From: an uncultured Muribaculaceae bacterium
GTDB taxonomy: Bacteria > Bacteroidota > Bacteroidia > Bacteroidales > Muribaculaceae
Direction: 5' to 3'
Assembly: GCA_905233915.1 (NCBI GenBank)
Contig: CAJOFM010000004.1
Span: 1 to 64,000, forward strand
Length of the DNA: 64,000 bases
Part shown: piece by piece, positions 25,941 to 34,611 of the stretch
How the letters are laid out: the number at the start of each line of letters is the position of its first letter
How positions within the stretch are numbered: the first letter of the stretch is position 1
Notes under the pieces: model-generated
Databases searched by the model: none
Told to the model about the DNA's origin: nothing
The model's input: the letters and a program-made list of their open reading frames with translations, nothing else
Program-made: the position numbers and the translations under genes

Positions 25941-28370
25941 TTATACTGAGTCAGGGAGAGCAGCAGGTTCCTCGAGTTTCTCGTCGGGATTGATGTCGTC
26001 GGTCAACGGGACGAAGAGAGAATCCTCGTCAAACTCCAGCATAGTCGAGTCAAACTCCTCAATCTCGCCCAACGCCGAGCAACCCGAATACAGGGCGGCG
26101 TCGATAGGCTCCTTGGCGGGCTCGAAACGGCGGTGATATTTCTGGAACTGCGGGTCGCTCAGCACGAGTTGCAGGAAGCGGCCACAGATGGGCAATGCCG
26201 TGCGGCTACCCTGCCCCAACGCGCCCCAGCGGAAGTGAATCTGGCGGTATTCGCCGCCCACCCACGAGCCGCACACCAGGCCAGGTGAGACAGCCACAAA
26301 CCAGGCATCGGCGTGGCGGTTGCTGGTTCCAGTCTTGCCTCCCAGGTCCACGTCATAGAGCGGACGCGTGATATAACCGTTCAACGCCATACCCGTGCCA
26401 CCGGCGTCGGTGCGGCAAGCCAGGAGCATCTGCTGCATGAGCCATGCCGAGCGGTAACTCATCGCGCGTTTCTGGTGGCTCGGTGCCTTATAGATTTCCT
26501 TGCCGTCGCGGTTCACGATGCGTGTGACGATGACAGGATCGTTGCGCATGCCGTCATTGACCACCGTGCAATAGGAGTTCACCAGTTCCATCAGGTCCAC
26601 ATCACTGGCGCCCAGCGAGAGAGCCGGCTTGGGGTCCATGGGCGACTTGATGCCCATGTCGCGTGCCAGTTGGGCGATTTCAGAGAAACCCACCTCGCCG
26701 GCAACACGCACGGTAACGCTGTTGATACTTTGGGCAAAGGCGGCGCGCAGCGTCATCTCGGCCCCGGTGAACGTGCCGTTGGCATTGGTAGGCCGCCAGT
26801 GTTCCATCTCCTGCTTGTCCTCGTTATAGACCAGCGTGTCGATATATTCGTCAAGGCGGCGGTCACAGGGCACCAATCCCCGTTCCATCGCCATGGAATA
26901 AACAAAGAGTTTGAAGGTGGAGCCTGGCTGATGCTTGGCGCGCACCTTGTCATATTTCCACGTGTCGAAATCCACATCGCCCACCCAGGCCTTGACATGG
27001 CCGTTCTCGGGCTCCATGGCGATGAAGCCGCAGTGCATGAAGTGCAGCATGTAGCGCACCGAGTCCATCGAGCTCATCTCCATGTAGAGCGAGTCGTTCT
27101 CATAGTCGAACAGATGCACCATGTGCGGCAGGTTCATGTAGTAGTTGACCGAATCCAGGTCGTTGGGATAACGGGCTAGCAGCTCGTGATAGGTGGGCGT
27201 GTTGCGCGCCTTGTCCTCGACGAAGTTGGCAATGGGCTGGTTGTTCTCGTCGAGCCAGCAGTCGTGGTCGCCCCAATGGCTCTTGAAGTTCTGCTGCACA
27301 ATCTTCATCTTCTCGCTCACGGCCTGCTCGGCATACTCCTGCATCTTGCTGTCGAGCGTGGTATAGATCTTGAGGCCGTCACGCTCCAAGTCCAGTTTCA
27401 AGCCCTGGGCCTTGGCGATTTCTTCAACCTCGCGGGCCACTGCCTCACGGAAGTAAGGAGCCACACCGTCGTAGTTGGCCTCGAGGGTATATTTCAGGTC
27501 GATGGGCAACGATGACACAGAGTCATATTCCACCTTGGTCAGATCGCCGTGGGACAGCATGTTCTTAAGCACCTGATTGCGGCGGCGCAAGCTGTTCTTG
27601 GGGTTGATGCGCGGGTTATAGGTGCTGGTGGCCTTGAGCAGGCCCACGAGCACGGCACTCTCTTCCAGCTTGAGTGCACGGGGGGTAGTCTTGAAATAGG
27701 TATTGGCCGCTGTCTTGATACCGAAGGCGTTGCTGCCAAAGTCCACCGTGTTGGCATACATTTCAAGGATTTCCTTCTTGCTGTAGAACAGCTCAAGCTT
27801 GGTGGCGATGATCCACTCCTTGCTCTTCATGATGAGCATCTTCACGCCAGGTATATAGCCCAACAGACCGGTGGAGTAGTCGCTGCGCGTGCGGAACATG
27901 TTCTTCACCAGCTGCTGCGTGATGGTGCTGGCACCACGGGGGCGGCCATGCAGCACCATATCCTTGGCTGCGGCTCCTAGACCACCAAAGTCGATGCCAT
28001 GATGCAGATAGAAACGCTCGTCCTCGGTGTCGATGAGCACCTGGAAGAACTGCGGATTGATCGAGTCATAGGGCACAGGCGTGCGGTTCTCGTCATAATA
28101 TTTGCCGATGGTCTTCCCGTCGGCACTGTACAGATAGCTTGCCTCGGGATTACGGGGATGCATGATGCTGTAGGTGCTGGGCGACTTGCCGAACAGCCAC
28201 AACAGGTTGATGTCAACCGCAATGAGATACAACATGAACAGGACAATAAAGGTCCCCAATGCCGCCAGGGTCTTGACCCACCAGGGCCGGCCGCGGTACA
28301 AACCCTTATACCACACCTTGAAGCGGCGCCAGTTGCGGGTAATGATATTTCCAGTTTGATTCTCGCTCAT
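25941..28370 (-). CDS. class A penicillin-binding protein (PBP1A type)
   Basis: The product has 809 residues. It polymerises glycan strands and cross-links peptides in the periplasm. One N-terminal membrane helix (about 34-53) is followed by a GT51 domain with the catalytic Glu in TE116DERFYLHHG and by 'GRPRGASTITQQLVKN', then a transpeptidase domain with S484-T-F-K487 ('HQPGSTFKLF'), S548-I-N550 and K679-T-G ('GGKTGTSNRHADAW'). A Glu/Asp-rich tail ends the protein. All catalytic residues are present. It lies between the GT2 gene (50 bases) and rbfA (37 bases), probably one transcript. Confidence 0.95.
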   Translation of the reverse strand: MSENQTGNIITRNWRRFKVWYKGLYRGRPWWVKTLAALGTFIVLFMLYLIAVDINLLWLFGKSPSTYSIMHPRNPEASYLYSADGKTIGKYYDENRTPVPYDSINPQFFQVLIDTEDERFYLHHGIDFGGLGAAAKDMVLHGRPRGASTITQQLVKNMFRTRSDYSTGLLGYIPGVKMLIMKSKEWIIATKLELFYSKKEILEMYANTVDFGSNAFGIKTAANTYFKTTPRALKLEESAVLVGLLKATSTYNPRINPKNSLRRRNQVLKNMLSHGDLTKVEYDSVSSLPIDLKYTLEANYDGVAPYFREAVAREVEEIAKAQGLKLDLERDGLKIYTTLDSKMQEYAEQAVSEKMKIVQQNFKSHWGDHDCWLDENNQPIANFVEDKARNTPTYHELLARYPNDLDSVNYYMNLPHMVHLFDYENDSLYMEMSSMDSVRYMLHFMHCGFIAMEPENGHVKAWVGDVDFDTWKYDKVRAKHQPGSTFKLFVYSMAMERGLVPCDRRLDEYIDTLVYNEDKQEMEHWRPTNANGTFTGAEMTLRAAFAQSINSVTVRVAGEVGFSEIAQLARDMGIKSPMDPKPALSLGASDVDLMELVNSYCTVVNDGMRNDPVIVTRIVNRDGKEIYKAPSHQKRAMSYRSAWLMQQMLLACRTDAGGTGMALNGYITRPLYDVDLGGKTGTSNRHADAWFVAVSPGLVCGSWVGGEYRQIHFRWGALGQGSRTALPICGRFLQLVLSDPQFQKYHRRFEPAKEPIDAALYSGCSALGEIEEFDSTMLEFDEDSLFVPLTDDINPDEKLEEPAALPDSV

Positions 28371-28420
28371 ATCGTGATTTGAAATGGTTCAGTTTAATAA
28401 TGACATGCGATCCCAAAAGG

Positions 28421-29176
28421 CTACTGCTTGTTGGCACTGCGTCCCAACCGGCGCTTCAGATACCGTGGGATGAAGCTCAAGTGGGCCAGGATGGCCATTC
28501 CCGTACCGTAATGGCGACACATGATGCGGAAACGTTCACGCAACGAGGCGCGGTGGTGGCGAGTCGTCATGCCCTCGGCAAGGTAACTGATAATGGGCTT
28601 GCGGCCAGCATAGGCATTGGCTGGCGATTTCTCCAGCACCCTGATGCACCAGTCATAGTCGGCACTCAAGCGGTAGCGCAGGTCATACTGCGGCACCAGG
28701 TCACTGCGTGCCACAAAGGCCTGGTGGCACACCACCATACCCTTGAGGAAGCTGTCGACGGTCAACCGTTTGGGCGCGGTCAAGTGCCGCTTACCCACAA
28801 CTTCACGGTTCTTATCAACAAGTTGCGTCTGACCATAGATGACACCTGGGTCTTCGGTTGTCAGCATCGCCAAGCGCACCAGCACAGTATCATCGGCAAA
28901 GGCGTCGCCTGCATTCAGGAAAATCAGGTAACGGCCTCTTGCTCTGGATATGCCCTTGTTCATGGCATCATACAACCCGTTGTCAGGCTCGCTGAACACG
29001 CGCAACGAGGCTATTGACGCCTGTTTCACGATGCGCAGCGTGTCATCGGTTGAGGCACCATCAATGATGAGCATCTCATAGTCGGTGCTCGTCTGCCGCT
29101 CCACGCTCCGCAAGGTTGGCGCAATTACACTGGCGGCATTCCACGTCACGGTGATAATGGAAAACAACGGATCCAT
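28421..29176 (-). CDS. glycosyltransferase family 2
   Basis: The product has 251 residues. The GT-A fold start 'FSIITVTWNAASVIAPTLRSV' is followed by 'LIIDGASTDDTLRIV', 'SEPDNGLYDAMNKGISRARG' and 'YLIFLNAGDAF', in which the usual DxD is changed to NAGD. This is typical of the WcaA-like GT2 group that builds surface polysaccharides. Later 'LRYRLSADYDWCIRV' provides the ED-like acceptor-site acid. There is no membrane segment. It is the first gene of the minus-strand run 29.2-22.1 kb. Sugar and acceptor are unknown. Confidence 0.9.
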   Translation of the reverse strand: MDPLFSIITVTWNAASVIAPTLRSVERQTSTDYEMLIIDGASTDDTLRIVKQASIASLRVFSEPDNGLYDAMNKGISRARGRYLIFLNAGDAFADDTVLVRLAMLTTEDPGVIYGQTQLVDKNREVVGKRHLTAPKRLTVDSFLKGMVVCHQAFVARSDLVPQYDLRYRLSADYDWCIRVLEKSPANAYAGRKPIISYLAEGMTTRHHRASLRERFRIMCRHYGTGMAILAHLSFIPRYLKRRLGRSANKQ

Positions 29177-29203
29177 GCTTAGTAAAAACTGTTATAGTGG
29201 ATG

Positions 29204-29211
29204 CAAAATTA
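29204..29211 (-). promoter_or_regulatory. -7 element before the GT2 gene
   Basis: TAATTTTG on the minus strand at 29211-29204, about 28 bases before the ATG at 29176. No well-placed -33 element was found. Confidence 0.45.
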
Positions 29212-29282
29212 TATTTTTTTCGGTGAACTTTACAATCAAAAGACCATTTTTTGCGTTCATTATATAAAAATAAGATTCTATC

Positions 29283-29774
29283 ATGAGGTTTTTCAAGTCT
29301 ATTTCATGCCTGGCGGCCCTAGTGATACTGTTGCTGGCCAGCGGATGTGACCACATCGACAACAAGACGATACCACGCTACACCGTGCGCATCGACCTGG
29401 GCAGTTATGCCCTATGGAACACCTATGGCGTCGTCGGTATGGGAGACTACCGCATCTTCAACCGCGACAAGCGCATTCCCAACAATTTTCCCTATAACGT
29501 CAACACCTACACCGGCTTTGGCGGTGTGTTGCTCATGATGGGCATGGACGCTCCCATGGCCTATGACCTGGCCTGTCCCGTGGAAATCAGCCAGGATGTG
29601 ATTTTGACGATCAATCCCGAAAACTTCGAGGCGGTTTGCCCCCGTTGCGGTTCCCGCTTCAATCCCCTGACAGGTGCCGGTGGCCCCATGAGCGGCGTTG
29701 CCATCAACAACAAGGTGGGCATGCGCATGTACCGCGTCAACCCCAGCAACGGCGGCTACTTCATCTCCAACTGA
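29283..29774 (+). CDS. Rieske-like lipoprotein lacking the histidine ligands
   Basis: The product has 163 residues. MRFFKSISCLAALVILLLASGC is a lipoprotein signal with lipid Cys22. The C-terminal half has 'YDLACPVE' and 'VCPRCGSRFNPLTGAGG', spaced like the two ligand loops of Rieske proteins (CxH...CxxH), but the histidines are replaced (CPVE, CPRCGS). A Rieske-type beta fold that may bind zinc or nothing is therefore suggested. It is probably on the inner face of the outer membrane. It stands alone and diverges from the GT2 gene. Function unknown. Confidence 0.7.
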   Translation: MRFFKSISCLAALVILLLASGCDHIDNKTIPRYTVRIDLGSYALWNTYGVVGMGDYRIFNRDKRIPNNFPYNVNTYTGFGGVLLMMGMDAPMAYDLACPVEISQDVILTINPENFEAVCPRCGSRFNPLTGAGGPMSGVAINNKVGMRMYRVNPSNGGYFISN

Positions 29775-30116
29775 CAACAGTCCTTCAAAAAACGTGATTG
29801 TTCCACGACTGCAGCACCCTAAATCGATGGCGTGTTGGCCAGTTTTCTGCTATTTTCTCTAAAATGTGCCTTAGTGATTGCATTTTGCAATTTTTGAGGT
29901 TTATTTATTTTGGTTGGAAGGCAGTTTTTGTAGCAAAAATCCAAAAAATAAATCTTATAGGATGCCATTTATTGTTAAAAAGTGTAAACTTTTTCATTTT
30001 TCATTTCCAAAATTTAAACATTAAGGCCGTCCGTGAGCCCTCTTTTTATGGGGGTTCTCGTGGAACACTGCACCAAATTTGCCAAAATCGCTAAATGTTT
30101 ACAAGTGTTTACATAG
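29775..30116. other. A/T-rich gene-free stretch
   Basis: No gene is supported. It contains a small palindrome TTGCATTTTGCAA near 29878 and many T runs. GTTTACA occurs twice near 30096-30111. The promoter of the peptidase gene follows. Confidence 0.5.
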
Positions 30117-30148
30117 TTTGGCCAGGTTGGCCGATTGGGCTACCTTTG
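30117..30148 (+). promoter_or_regulatory. promoter of the NlpC/P60 gene
   Basis: -33 TTTG at 30117-30120 and -7 TACCTTTG at 30141-30148, with a 20-base spacer. This leaves an untranslated leader of about 90 bases before the ATG at 30247. Confidence 0.75.
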
Positions 30149-30246
30149 TATCACAAACCAGGGCGTACGGCATTGAAATCGTTCTCGATGCCCTTAACGA
30201 AAAAGCCGCCGATGCGCGGATTTTCCAGTCCACTAAAATAAATATT

Positions 30247-30780
30247 ATGAGTTTTATTAAGAGTAAAATAAGTCTTTCGGTATTATTCATTCTTTTAGCA
30301 ATCACCTTTACCAGCTTCACTACCGAAGCACAACAGCTTGCATCTTACAAGCGTGGCACCGTGCTCGAGCAGCTCGAGCAGAACAGCCGCAACAACATCG
30401 TTGACCAAGTCATCAGCTATGCTTACCGTTTCCGTGGCACTCCCTATCGCTACGGTGCATCTTCGCCCAAGGGCTTTGACTGCTCGGGCTTTACCAGCTA
30501 TGTATTCAAGCGTTTCGGCATCGATCTCGACCGTTCGTCAAGGGGTCAGATTACCGATGGCGTGCGCGTCAAGAAAAACGAGCTGCAGCCTGGTGACCTC
30601 GTGTTCTTCCAGGGCCGTTCCGGTCGTGGTGGCGTGGGCCATGTGGGTATTGTTACCAAGGTCAATGACGATAACACTTTCCACTTCATCCACTCGGCTT
30701 GCAGCAGCGGTGTTACCGAGAGCAAGAACACCGAGTCCTACTACAGCCGCCGCTACGTCGGCGCCTGCCGTGTCCTGTAA
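30247..30780 (+). CDS. NlpC/P60 family (C40) cell-wall peptidase
   Basis: The start at 30247 (MSFIKSKISLSVLFILLAITFTSF) gives a signal peptide and fits the promoter position; the longer frame from 30079 begins before it. The product has 177 residues. Catalytic Cys79 lies in 'GFDCSGFTSYVF', His132 in 'VGHVGIVT', and the third polar residue is His149 in 'FIHSAC'. The N-terminal mature part is short, without SH3 or LysM domains. The enzyme would cut peptide stems of peptidoglycan (usually between D-iGlu and the diamino acid) in the periplasm. It is a single-gene unit with its own terminator. Confidence 0.92.
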   Translation: MSFIKSKISLSVLFILLAITFTSFTTEAQQLASYKRGTVLEQLEQNSRNNIVDQVISYAYRFRGTPYRYGASSPKGFDCSGFTSYVFKRFGIDLDRSSRGQITDGVRVKKNELQPGDLVFFQGRSGRGGVGHVGIVTKVNDDNTFHFIHSACSSGVTESKNTESYYSRRYVGACRVL

Positions 30781-30805
30781 AACAAACCATCTCCAATAGC
30801 ATCAC

Positions 30806-30841
30806 AACGTGCGGTCCCCAATGTGGGATCGCACGTTTCAT
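30806..30841 (+). terminator. terminator of the NlpC/P60 gene
   Basis: AACGTGCG (30806-30813) with CGCACGTT (30830-30837), extended by TCCC/GGGA around the loop CAATGT, then TCATTTTG. Confidence 0.75.
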
Positions 30842-30858
30842 TTTGTCCCGCCTTACTA

Positions 30859-30889
30859 TTGCGGGAGCGGCGCATTTTATGTAAGTTTG
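30859..30889 (+). promoter_or_regulatory. promoter of the esterase gene
   Basis: -33 TTGC at 30859-30862 and -7 TAAGTTTG at 30882-30889, with a 19-base spacer. The leader is very short, so ATG 30912 (MTSRRFSVLL) may be used instead of 30906. Confidence 0.65.
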
Positions 30890-30905
30890 CGGCAAGAAAA
30901 ATAAT

Positions 30906-32240
30906 ATGTGTATGACATCACGACGATTCTCAGTATTACTGTTGGCACTTGCCTCTGTTTTCCTGCGCATGGCGGCGGGACACATGATGATTGACGGCAC
31001 CCTTGAGCAGTCGGTCATTTATCCCGGCACGGTCCACACGTTTCAAGTGTATGTGCCCGACCAGTATAATGGCAAGCAGCCGGCAGCCCTGTATGTGGGG
31101 CTCGATGGCGTGTTGTGCAACGCCCCCCAGGTCATGGACTCGCTCATTGCCGCCGGTAAGATGCCGGTGACCATCGGCGTATTCCTGCAGCCGGGCATTA
31201 TCCGTGCTGATGACGGCACAGTGCTGCGCTACAACCGTTGCTATGAGTTTGACTCGACAACCGACCTTTTCGCGCGTTTCCTCGACGAGGAGGTCCTGCC
31301 TGCCGTTGAGCAGCTCAAAACCAAGCGCGGCAAAGCCATCCGCCTGTCCAGGCAGCCCCAGGACCGCATGATCTTCGGCCTGAGCAGTGGTGGCATCGCA
31401 GCCTTCAATGCCGCCTGGCACCGCCCCGACCTGTTCGGCAAGGTGTTCACGGGCGTGGGCACATTTGTCGCCATGCGCGGCGGTAACGACCTGCAGGCCC
31501 TTGTACGCAAGACCGAGCCCCTACCCTTGCGTATCTTCATCCAAGACGGTACCAACGACGTGTGGAACCCCCTGTTCGGCCACTGGTACGAGGGCAACCA
31601 ACTGATGGCAAGTGCGCTGCAGTTCGCCGGCTATGACGTTCAGTGTGACTGGAGCGACAGTGGCCACAACGTGACACGGTCAACACAAATTTTCGCGCAA
31701 GTGATGGAGTGGATGTGGCGAGACTGGCCCGCCGCTCCCGCTTTGGGAGAGACCCAGAATGATTTCCTGCAGGAGCTGCTCATCGATGATGATGAGGGCT
31801 GGGTCATTGCCAGCAACGGCGTGCCCGGAAAGCCTGTCACCCGCATCATCTATCCCGACCTGACCAACATCGCCATCGTTCCCAATGAGCCCGGCAATGT
31901 AGTGTGGCAATATATATTGAAAGACAGCCAAATCACCTGTGGCGAGCCCTTCTACTGGTTACACAACGACGACAACAGCCGACCGCTCAACATCCAGTCC
32001 ATCACCTTCGACGGCAAGGGCAACCTGTGGGCCGTCACTAACCTGGGTATTCAGATTTGTGACCAGAACGGCCGTGTGCGCGCCATACTGCGCATGCCGC
32101 GCGACATCGGTCCCATCAACGAAATCACCATCAGCGGAGGCTACGTCTGGCTCCTCACCGACTCTGTCAACTGGCGCCGGCGCCTCAACGTAGCCTCTCC
32201 CATCCTCGGCGTCCGTCCTGAGAGCCAAGGCCAAGGATAA
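30906..32240 (+). CDS. secreted CE1/Fes-like esterase with a C-terminal propeller-like piece
   Basis: The product has 444 residues with an N-terminal signal sequence (SRRFSVLLLALASVFLRMAA). Residues about 30-275 are an alpha/beta hydrolase of the esterase D / enterochelin-esterase type: the nucleophile motif is G158-L-S160-S-G ('IFGLSSGGIAAF'), an acid is likely in 'IQDGTNDVWNP', and His254 is in 'DSGHNVTR'. The rest (about 290-444) has strands such as 'INIQSITFDGKGNLWAVTNLG'-like units, as in SMP-30/gluconolactonase propellers, but is too short for a full propeller. Such fusions occur with carbohydrate-ester degradation in Bacteroidales. The substrate is unknown. Confidence 0.8.
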   Translation: MCMTSRRFSVLLLALASVFLRMAAGHMMIDGTLEQSVIYPGTVHTFQVYVPDQYNGKQPAALYVGLDGVLCNAPQVMDSLIAAGKMPVTIGVFLQPGIIRADDGTVLRYNRCYEFDSTTDLFARFLDEEVLPAVEQLKTKRGKAIRLSRQPQDRMIFGLSSGGIAAFNAAWHRPDLFGKVFTGVGTFVAMRGGNDLQALVRKTEPLPLRIFIQDGTNDVWNPLFGHWYEGNQLMASALQFAGYDVQCDWSDSGHNVTRSTQIFAQVMEWMWRDWPAAPALGETQNDFLQELLIDDDEGWVIASNGVPGKPVTRIIYPDLTNIAIVPNEPGNVVWQYILKDSQITCGEPFYWLHNDDNSRPLNIQSITFDGKGNLWAVTNLGIQICDQNGRVRAILRMPRDIGPINEITISGGYVWLLTDSVNWRRRLNVASPILGVRPESQGQG

Positions 32241-32260
32241 ATGAAAACCACCGATTGAGG

Positions 32261-32298
32261 ACTAAAAACTAAAGTCTAAGATCTAAAGTCTAAAGTCT
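32261..32298. repeat. CTAAAGT-type 7- to 10-mer repeats
   Basis: ACTAAAAACTAAAGTC, TAAGATCTAAAGTC and TAAAGTC follow each other between the esterase stop and the RSH promoter. It belongs to the same repeat class as 3201-3287 and 38063-38115. Confidence 0.55.
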
Positions 32299-32304
32299 TT
32301 TTAC

Positions 32305-32312
32305 TACCTTTG
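32305..32312 (+). promoter_or_regulatory. -7 element of the RSH gene
   Basis: TACCTTTG at 32305-32312, 26 bases before the ATG at 32339. The -33 region falls inside the CTAAAGT repeat. Confidence 0.65.
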
Positions 32313-32338
32313 TAGTTTAAAACAAAAGTTTGCGACCC

Positions 32339-34564
32339 ATGATGCAGAACAGTAACATAACGCCCGAGATGGAAGACCAGATGATTGAACTGGCCTACCA
32401 GAACTTGTTAAACGGTTATTTGTCAAGTAATCACCGCAAGAAAGTGGAGATTATTGACAAGGCCTTCAAGTTTGCCCGCGATGCCCACCAGGGCATCCGC
32501 CGCCGTTCGGGCGAGCCCTATATCATGCACCCGATTGCTGTTGCCACCATTGTGAGCCAGGAAATCGGTTTGGGTTCCACCAGCATCAGCGCCGCCCTGC
32601 TGCACGACGTGGTCGAGGATACCGACTATACCGTCGAGGACATCGAGGGCCTGTTCGGCACCAAAATCGCCCGCATCGTTGACGGTCTGACCAAGATTTC
32701 GGGCGGCATCTTCGGCGACAAGGCATCACTGCAGGCCGAGAACTTCCGCAAACTGTTGCTCACCATGAGCGAGGACGTGCGTGTCGTGCTCATCAAGATG
32801 GCCGACCGCCTGCACAACATGCGCACCCTCTCGTCGATGCCAGCCAACAAGCAGTACAAAATCGCTGGCGAGACACTCTATATCTACGCCCCGCTGGCCC
32901 ACCGCTTGGGCCTTTATGCCATCAAGACCGAATTGGAGGACTTGAGCTTCAAGTACAACCATCCTGCCGAATACCAGCGCATCAAGGACCAGATCGCTGC
33001 CAGCGAGGAAAGCCGCAACGAGCTGTTCGCCCGTTTCTCGGCCCCCATCCGCGAGCGTCTGGACAACATGGGGCTAAAGTATGAGTTCTTCACGCGCGTG
33101 AAATCGTGCTACTCGATCTGGAACAAGATGCAGACCAAGCACATCCCCTTCGAGGAAGTGTATGACCTGTATGCCGCACGCATCGTGTTCGAGTGCGATG
33201 ACGAGAGTGCCGAGAAGCGCATCTGCTGGAACATCTATAACGAGATTACCGAGGTCTATGCCAAGCACCCCGACCGCGTGCGCGACTGGCTGACCACCCC
33301 CAAGGTAAACAAGTACCGCGCGCTGCACGTCACTGTCATGGGACCCGACGGCAACTGGGTCGAGGTGCAGATACGCAGCCGCAAGATGGACGACATCGCC
33401 GAGCGTGGCTTTGCCGCCCACTGGAAATACAAGAGCGGCGAGGGCGAGGAGGAGAAGGAACTCGACCTGTGGCTCAGCACCATCGTCGATATCCTCAAGG
33501 ATCCCGAGCCCAATGCCATCGACTTCCTTGACACCATCAAACTCAACCTGTTTGCCAGCGAGATTGTGGTCTTCACCCCAACGGGCGAGGCCATGACGCT
33601 GCCCAATGGGGCCTCGGTGCTTGACATGGCATTCATGATCCACACCGACATCGGTACCCATTGCATCGCCGGCAAGGTCAACCACAAGCTGGTGCCCCTG
33701 TCCTACAAACTGAGTGGCGGAGACCAGGTGGAAATCCTCACCAGCAATTCCAATACCCCCAAGGCCGATTGGGAGAACTTCCTCGTCACCGCCAAGGGCA
33801 AGACGCGCTTGCGTGCCGCCCTGCGCCACCAGCGCCGACTCATCATCGACGAGGGCGAGAAACGCTTCAAGGCTTTTCTCGAGCAGCACAACGTGGAATT
33901 CAGCAATGAGGTGCTCTCCCAAGCCATCACCCGCCAGCGCATCAGCAACAAGGAAGAGCTCTTCTTCCTGATAGGCAATGGCGACATTGCCCTCAACGAG
34001 GATCTGCTCAACAAGAAGGACAATGGAACCCGCATCACCTGGTGGCGACGTGGCCTGTTCAGGGGCAAAGAAACCCCCAAGGAAACCACTGTCGATGCCC
34101 AAACCGCCATCGACACCAAGGCCATCTACCGCCTTATCACCCATGACGGAAAGAGCAATTATCACATCGCCGATTGCTGCCACCCCATTCCTGGGGACGA
34201 TGTCGTGGGCTTTGTCAACGCTTCGGGCAAAGTGGTTGTCCACAAGATGGACTGCCCCACCCTGGCCCGTCTCAAGGCCAGTTACGGCTCCCGCTTGCTG
34301 CAGACCCAATGGGAAGAGCACAGCGACCGCTTCCAGGCAACCATCCACATCGAGGGCATCGACCAGAAGGGCATCCTGCAGTCCATCGTCAACATCATCT
34401 CAACCAACATGTCCATCAACATGAAGCGCATGAACGTCACCGCCAACCAGGGCGTGTTCAACTGCGACCTTGACGTGCTGGTGACCGATGCCTCGGTAGT
34501 GACCAACCTGTGCCGCGAAATCAAGAAAGTGAAAGGTGTCAACAATGCCAACCGCATGAGTTAG
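32339..34564 (+). CDS. RelA/SpoT homologue (bifunctional (p)ppGpp synthetase/hydrolase)
   Basis: The product has 741 residues from ATG 32339; ATG 32342 is equally possible, and the upstream TTG at 32330 is not needed. The HD hydrolase domain is intact: H50, H64 and H89-D90 in 'ALLHDVVEDTDY'. The synthetase domain follows with 'RVKSCYSIWNKM', 'KYRALHVTV' and 'VEVQIRSRKM'. Then come TGS ('VVFTPTGEAMTLPNGASVLD'), a conserved Cys region 'DCCHPIPGDDVVGFV', and a C-terminal ACT domain. Both activities are predicted, as in the Rsh/SpoT enzymes of Bacteroidetes. It controls the stringent response. A PgpH-like gene follows after 47 bases. Confidence 0.95.
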   Translation: MMQNSNITPEMEDQMIELAYQNLLNGYLSSNHRKKVEIIDKAFKFARDAHQGIRRRSGEPYIMHPIAVATIVSQEIGLGSTSISAALLHDVVEDTDYTVEDIEGLFGTKIARIVDGLTKISGGIFGDKASLQAENFRKLLLTMSEDVRVVLIKMADRLHNMRTLSSMPANKQYKIAGETLYIYAPLAHRLGLYAIKTELEDLSFKYNHPAEYQRIKDQIAASEESRNELFARFSAPIRERLDNMGLKYEFFTRVKSCYSIWNKMQTKHIPFEEVYDLYAARIVFECDDESAEKRICWNIYNEITEVYAKHPDRVRDWLTTPKVNKYRALHVTVMGPDGNWVEVQIRSRKMDDIAERGFAAHWKYKSGEGEEEKELDLWLSTIVDILKDPEPNAIDFLDTIKLNLFASEIVVFTPTGEAMTLPNGASVLDMAFMIHTDIGTHCIAGKVNHKLVPLSYKLSGGDQVEILTSNSNTPKADWENFLVTAKGKTRLRAALRHQRRLIIDEGEKRFKAFLEQHNVEFSNEVLSQAITRQRISNKEELFFLIGNGDIALNEDLLNKKDNGTRITWWRRGLFRGKETPKETTVDAQTAIDTKAIYRLITHDGKSNYHIADCCHPIPGDDVVGFVNASGKVVVHKMDCPTLARLKASYGSRLLQTQWEEHSDRFQATIHIEGIDQKGILQSIVNIISTNMSINMKRMNVTANQGVFNCDLDVLVTDASVVTNLCREIKKVKGVNNANRMS

Positions 34565-34611
34565 CCAGCCTACACCTCAACAGATTATAATTCCAAGCCA
34601 ATATACACGTC

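Noticed and set aside
33074..34348. Long open frame (424 codons) on the minus strand within the RSH gene
   Set aside because: It is antisense to a complete, well-conserved enzyme; GC-rich codons of the real gene leave the opposite frame open. The same holds for 4032-5015, 5688-6575, 19248-20402 and 26313-27179.
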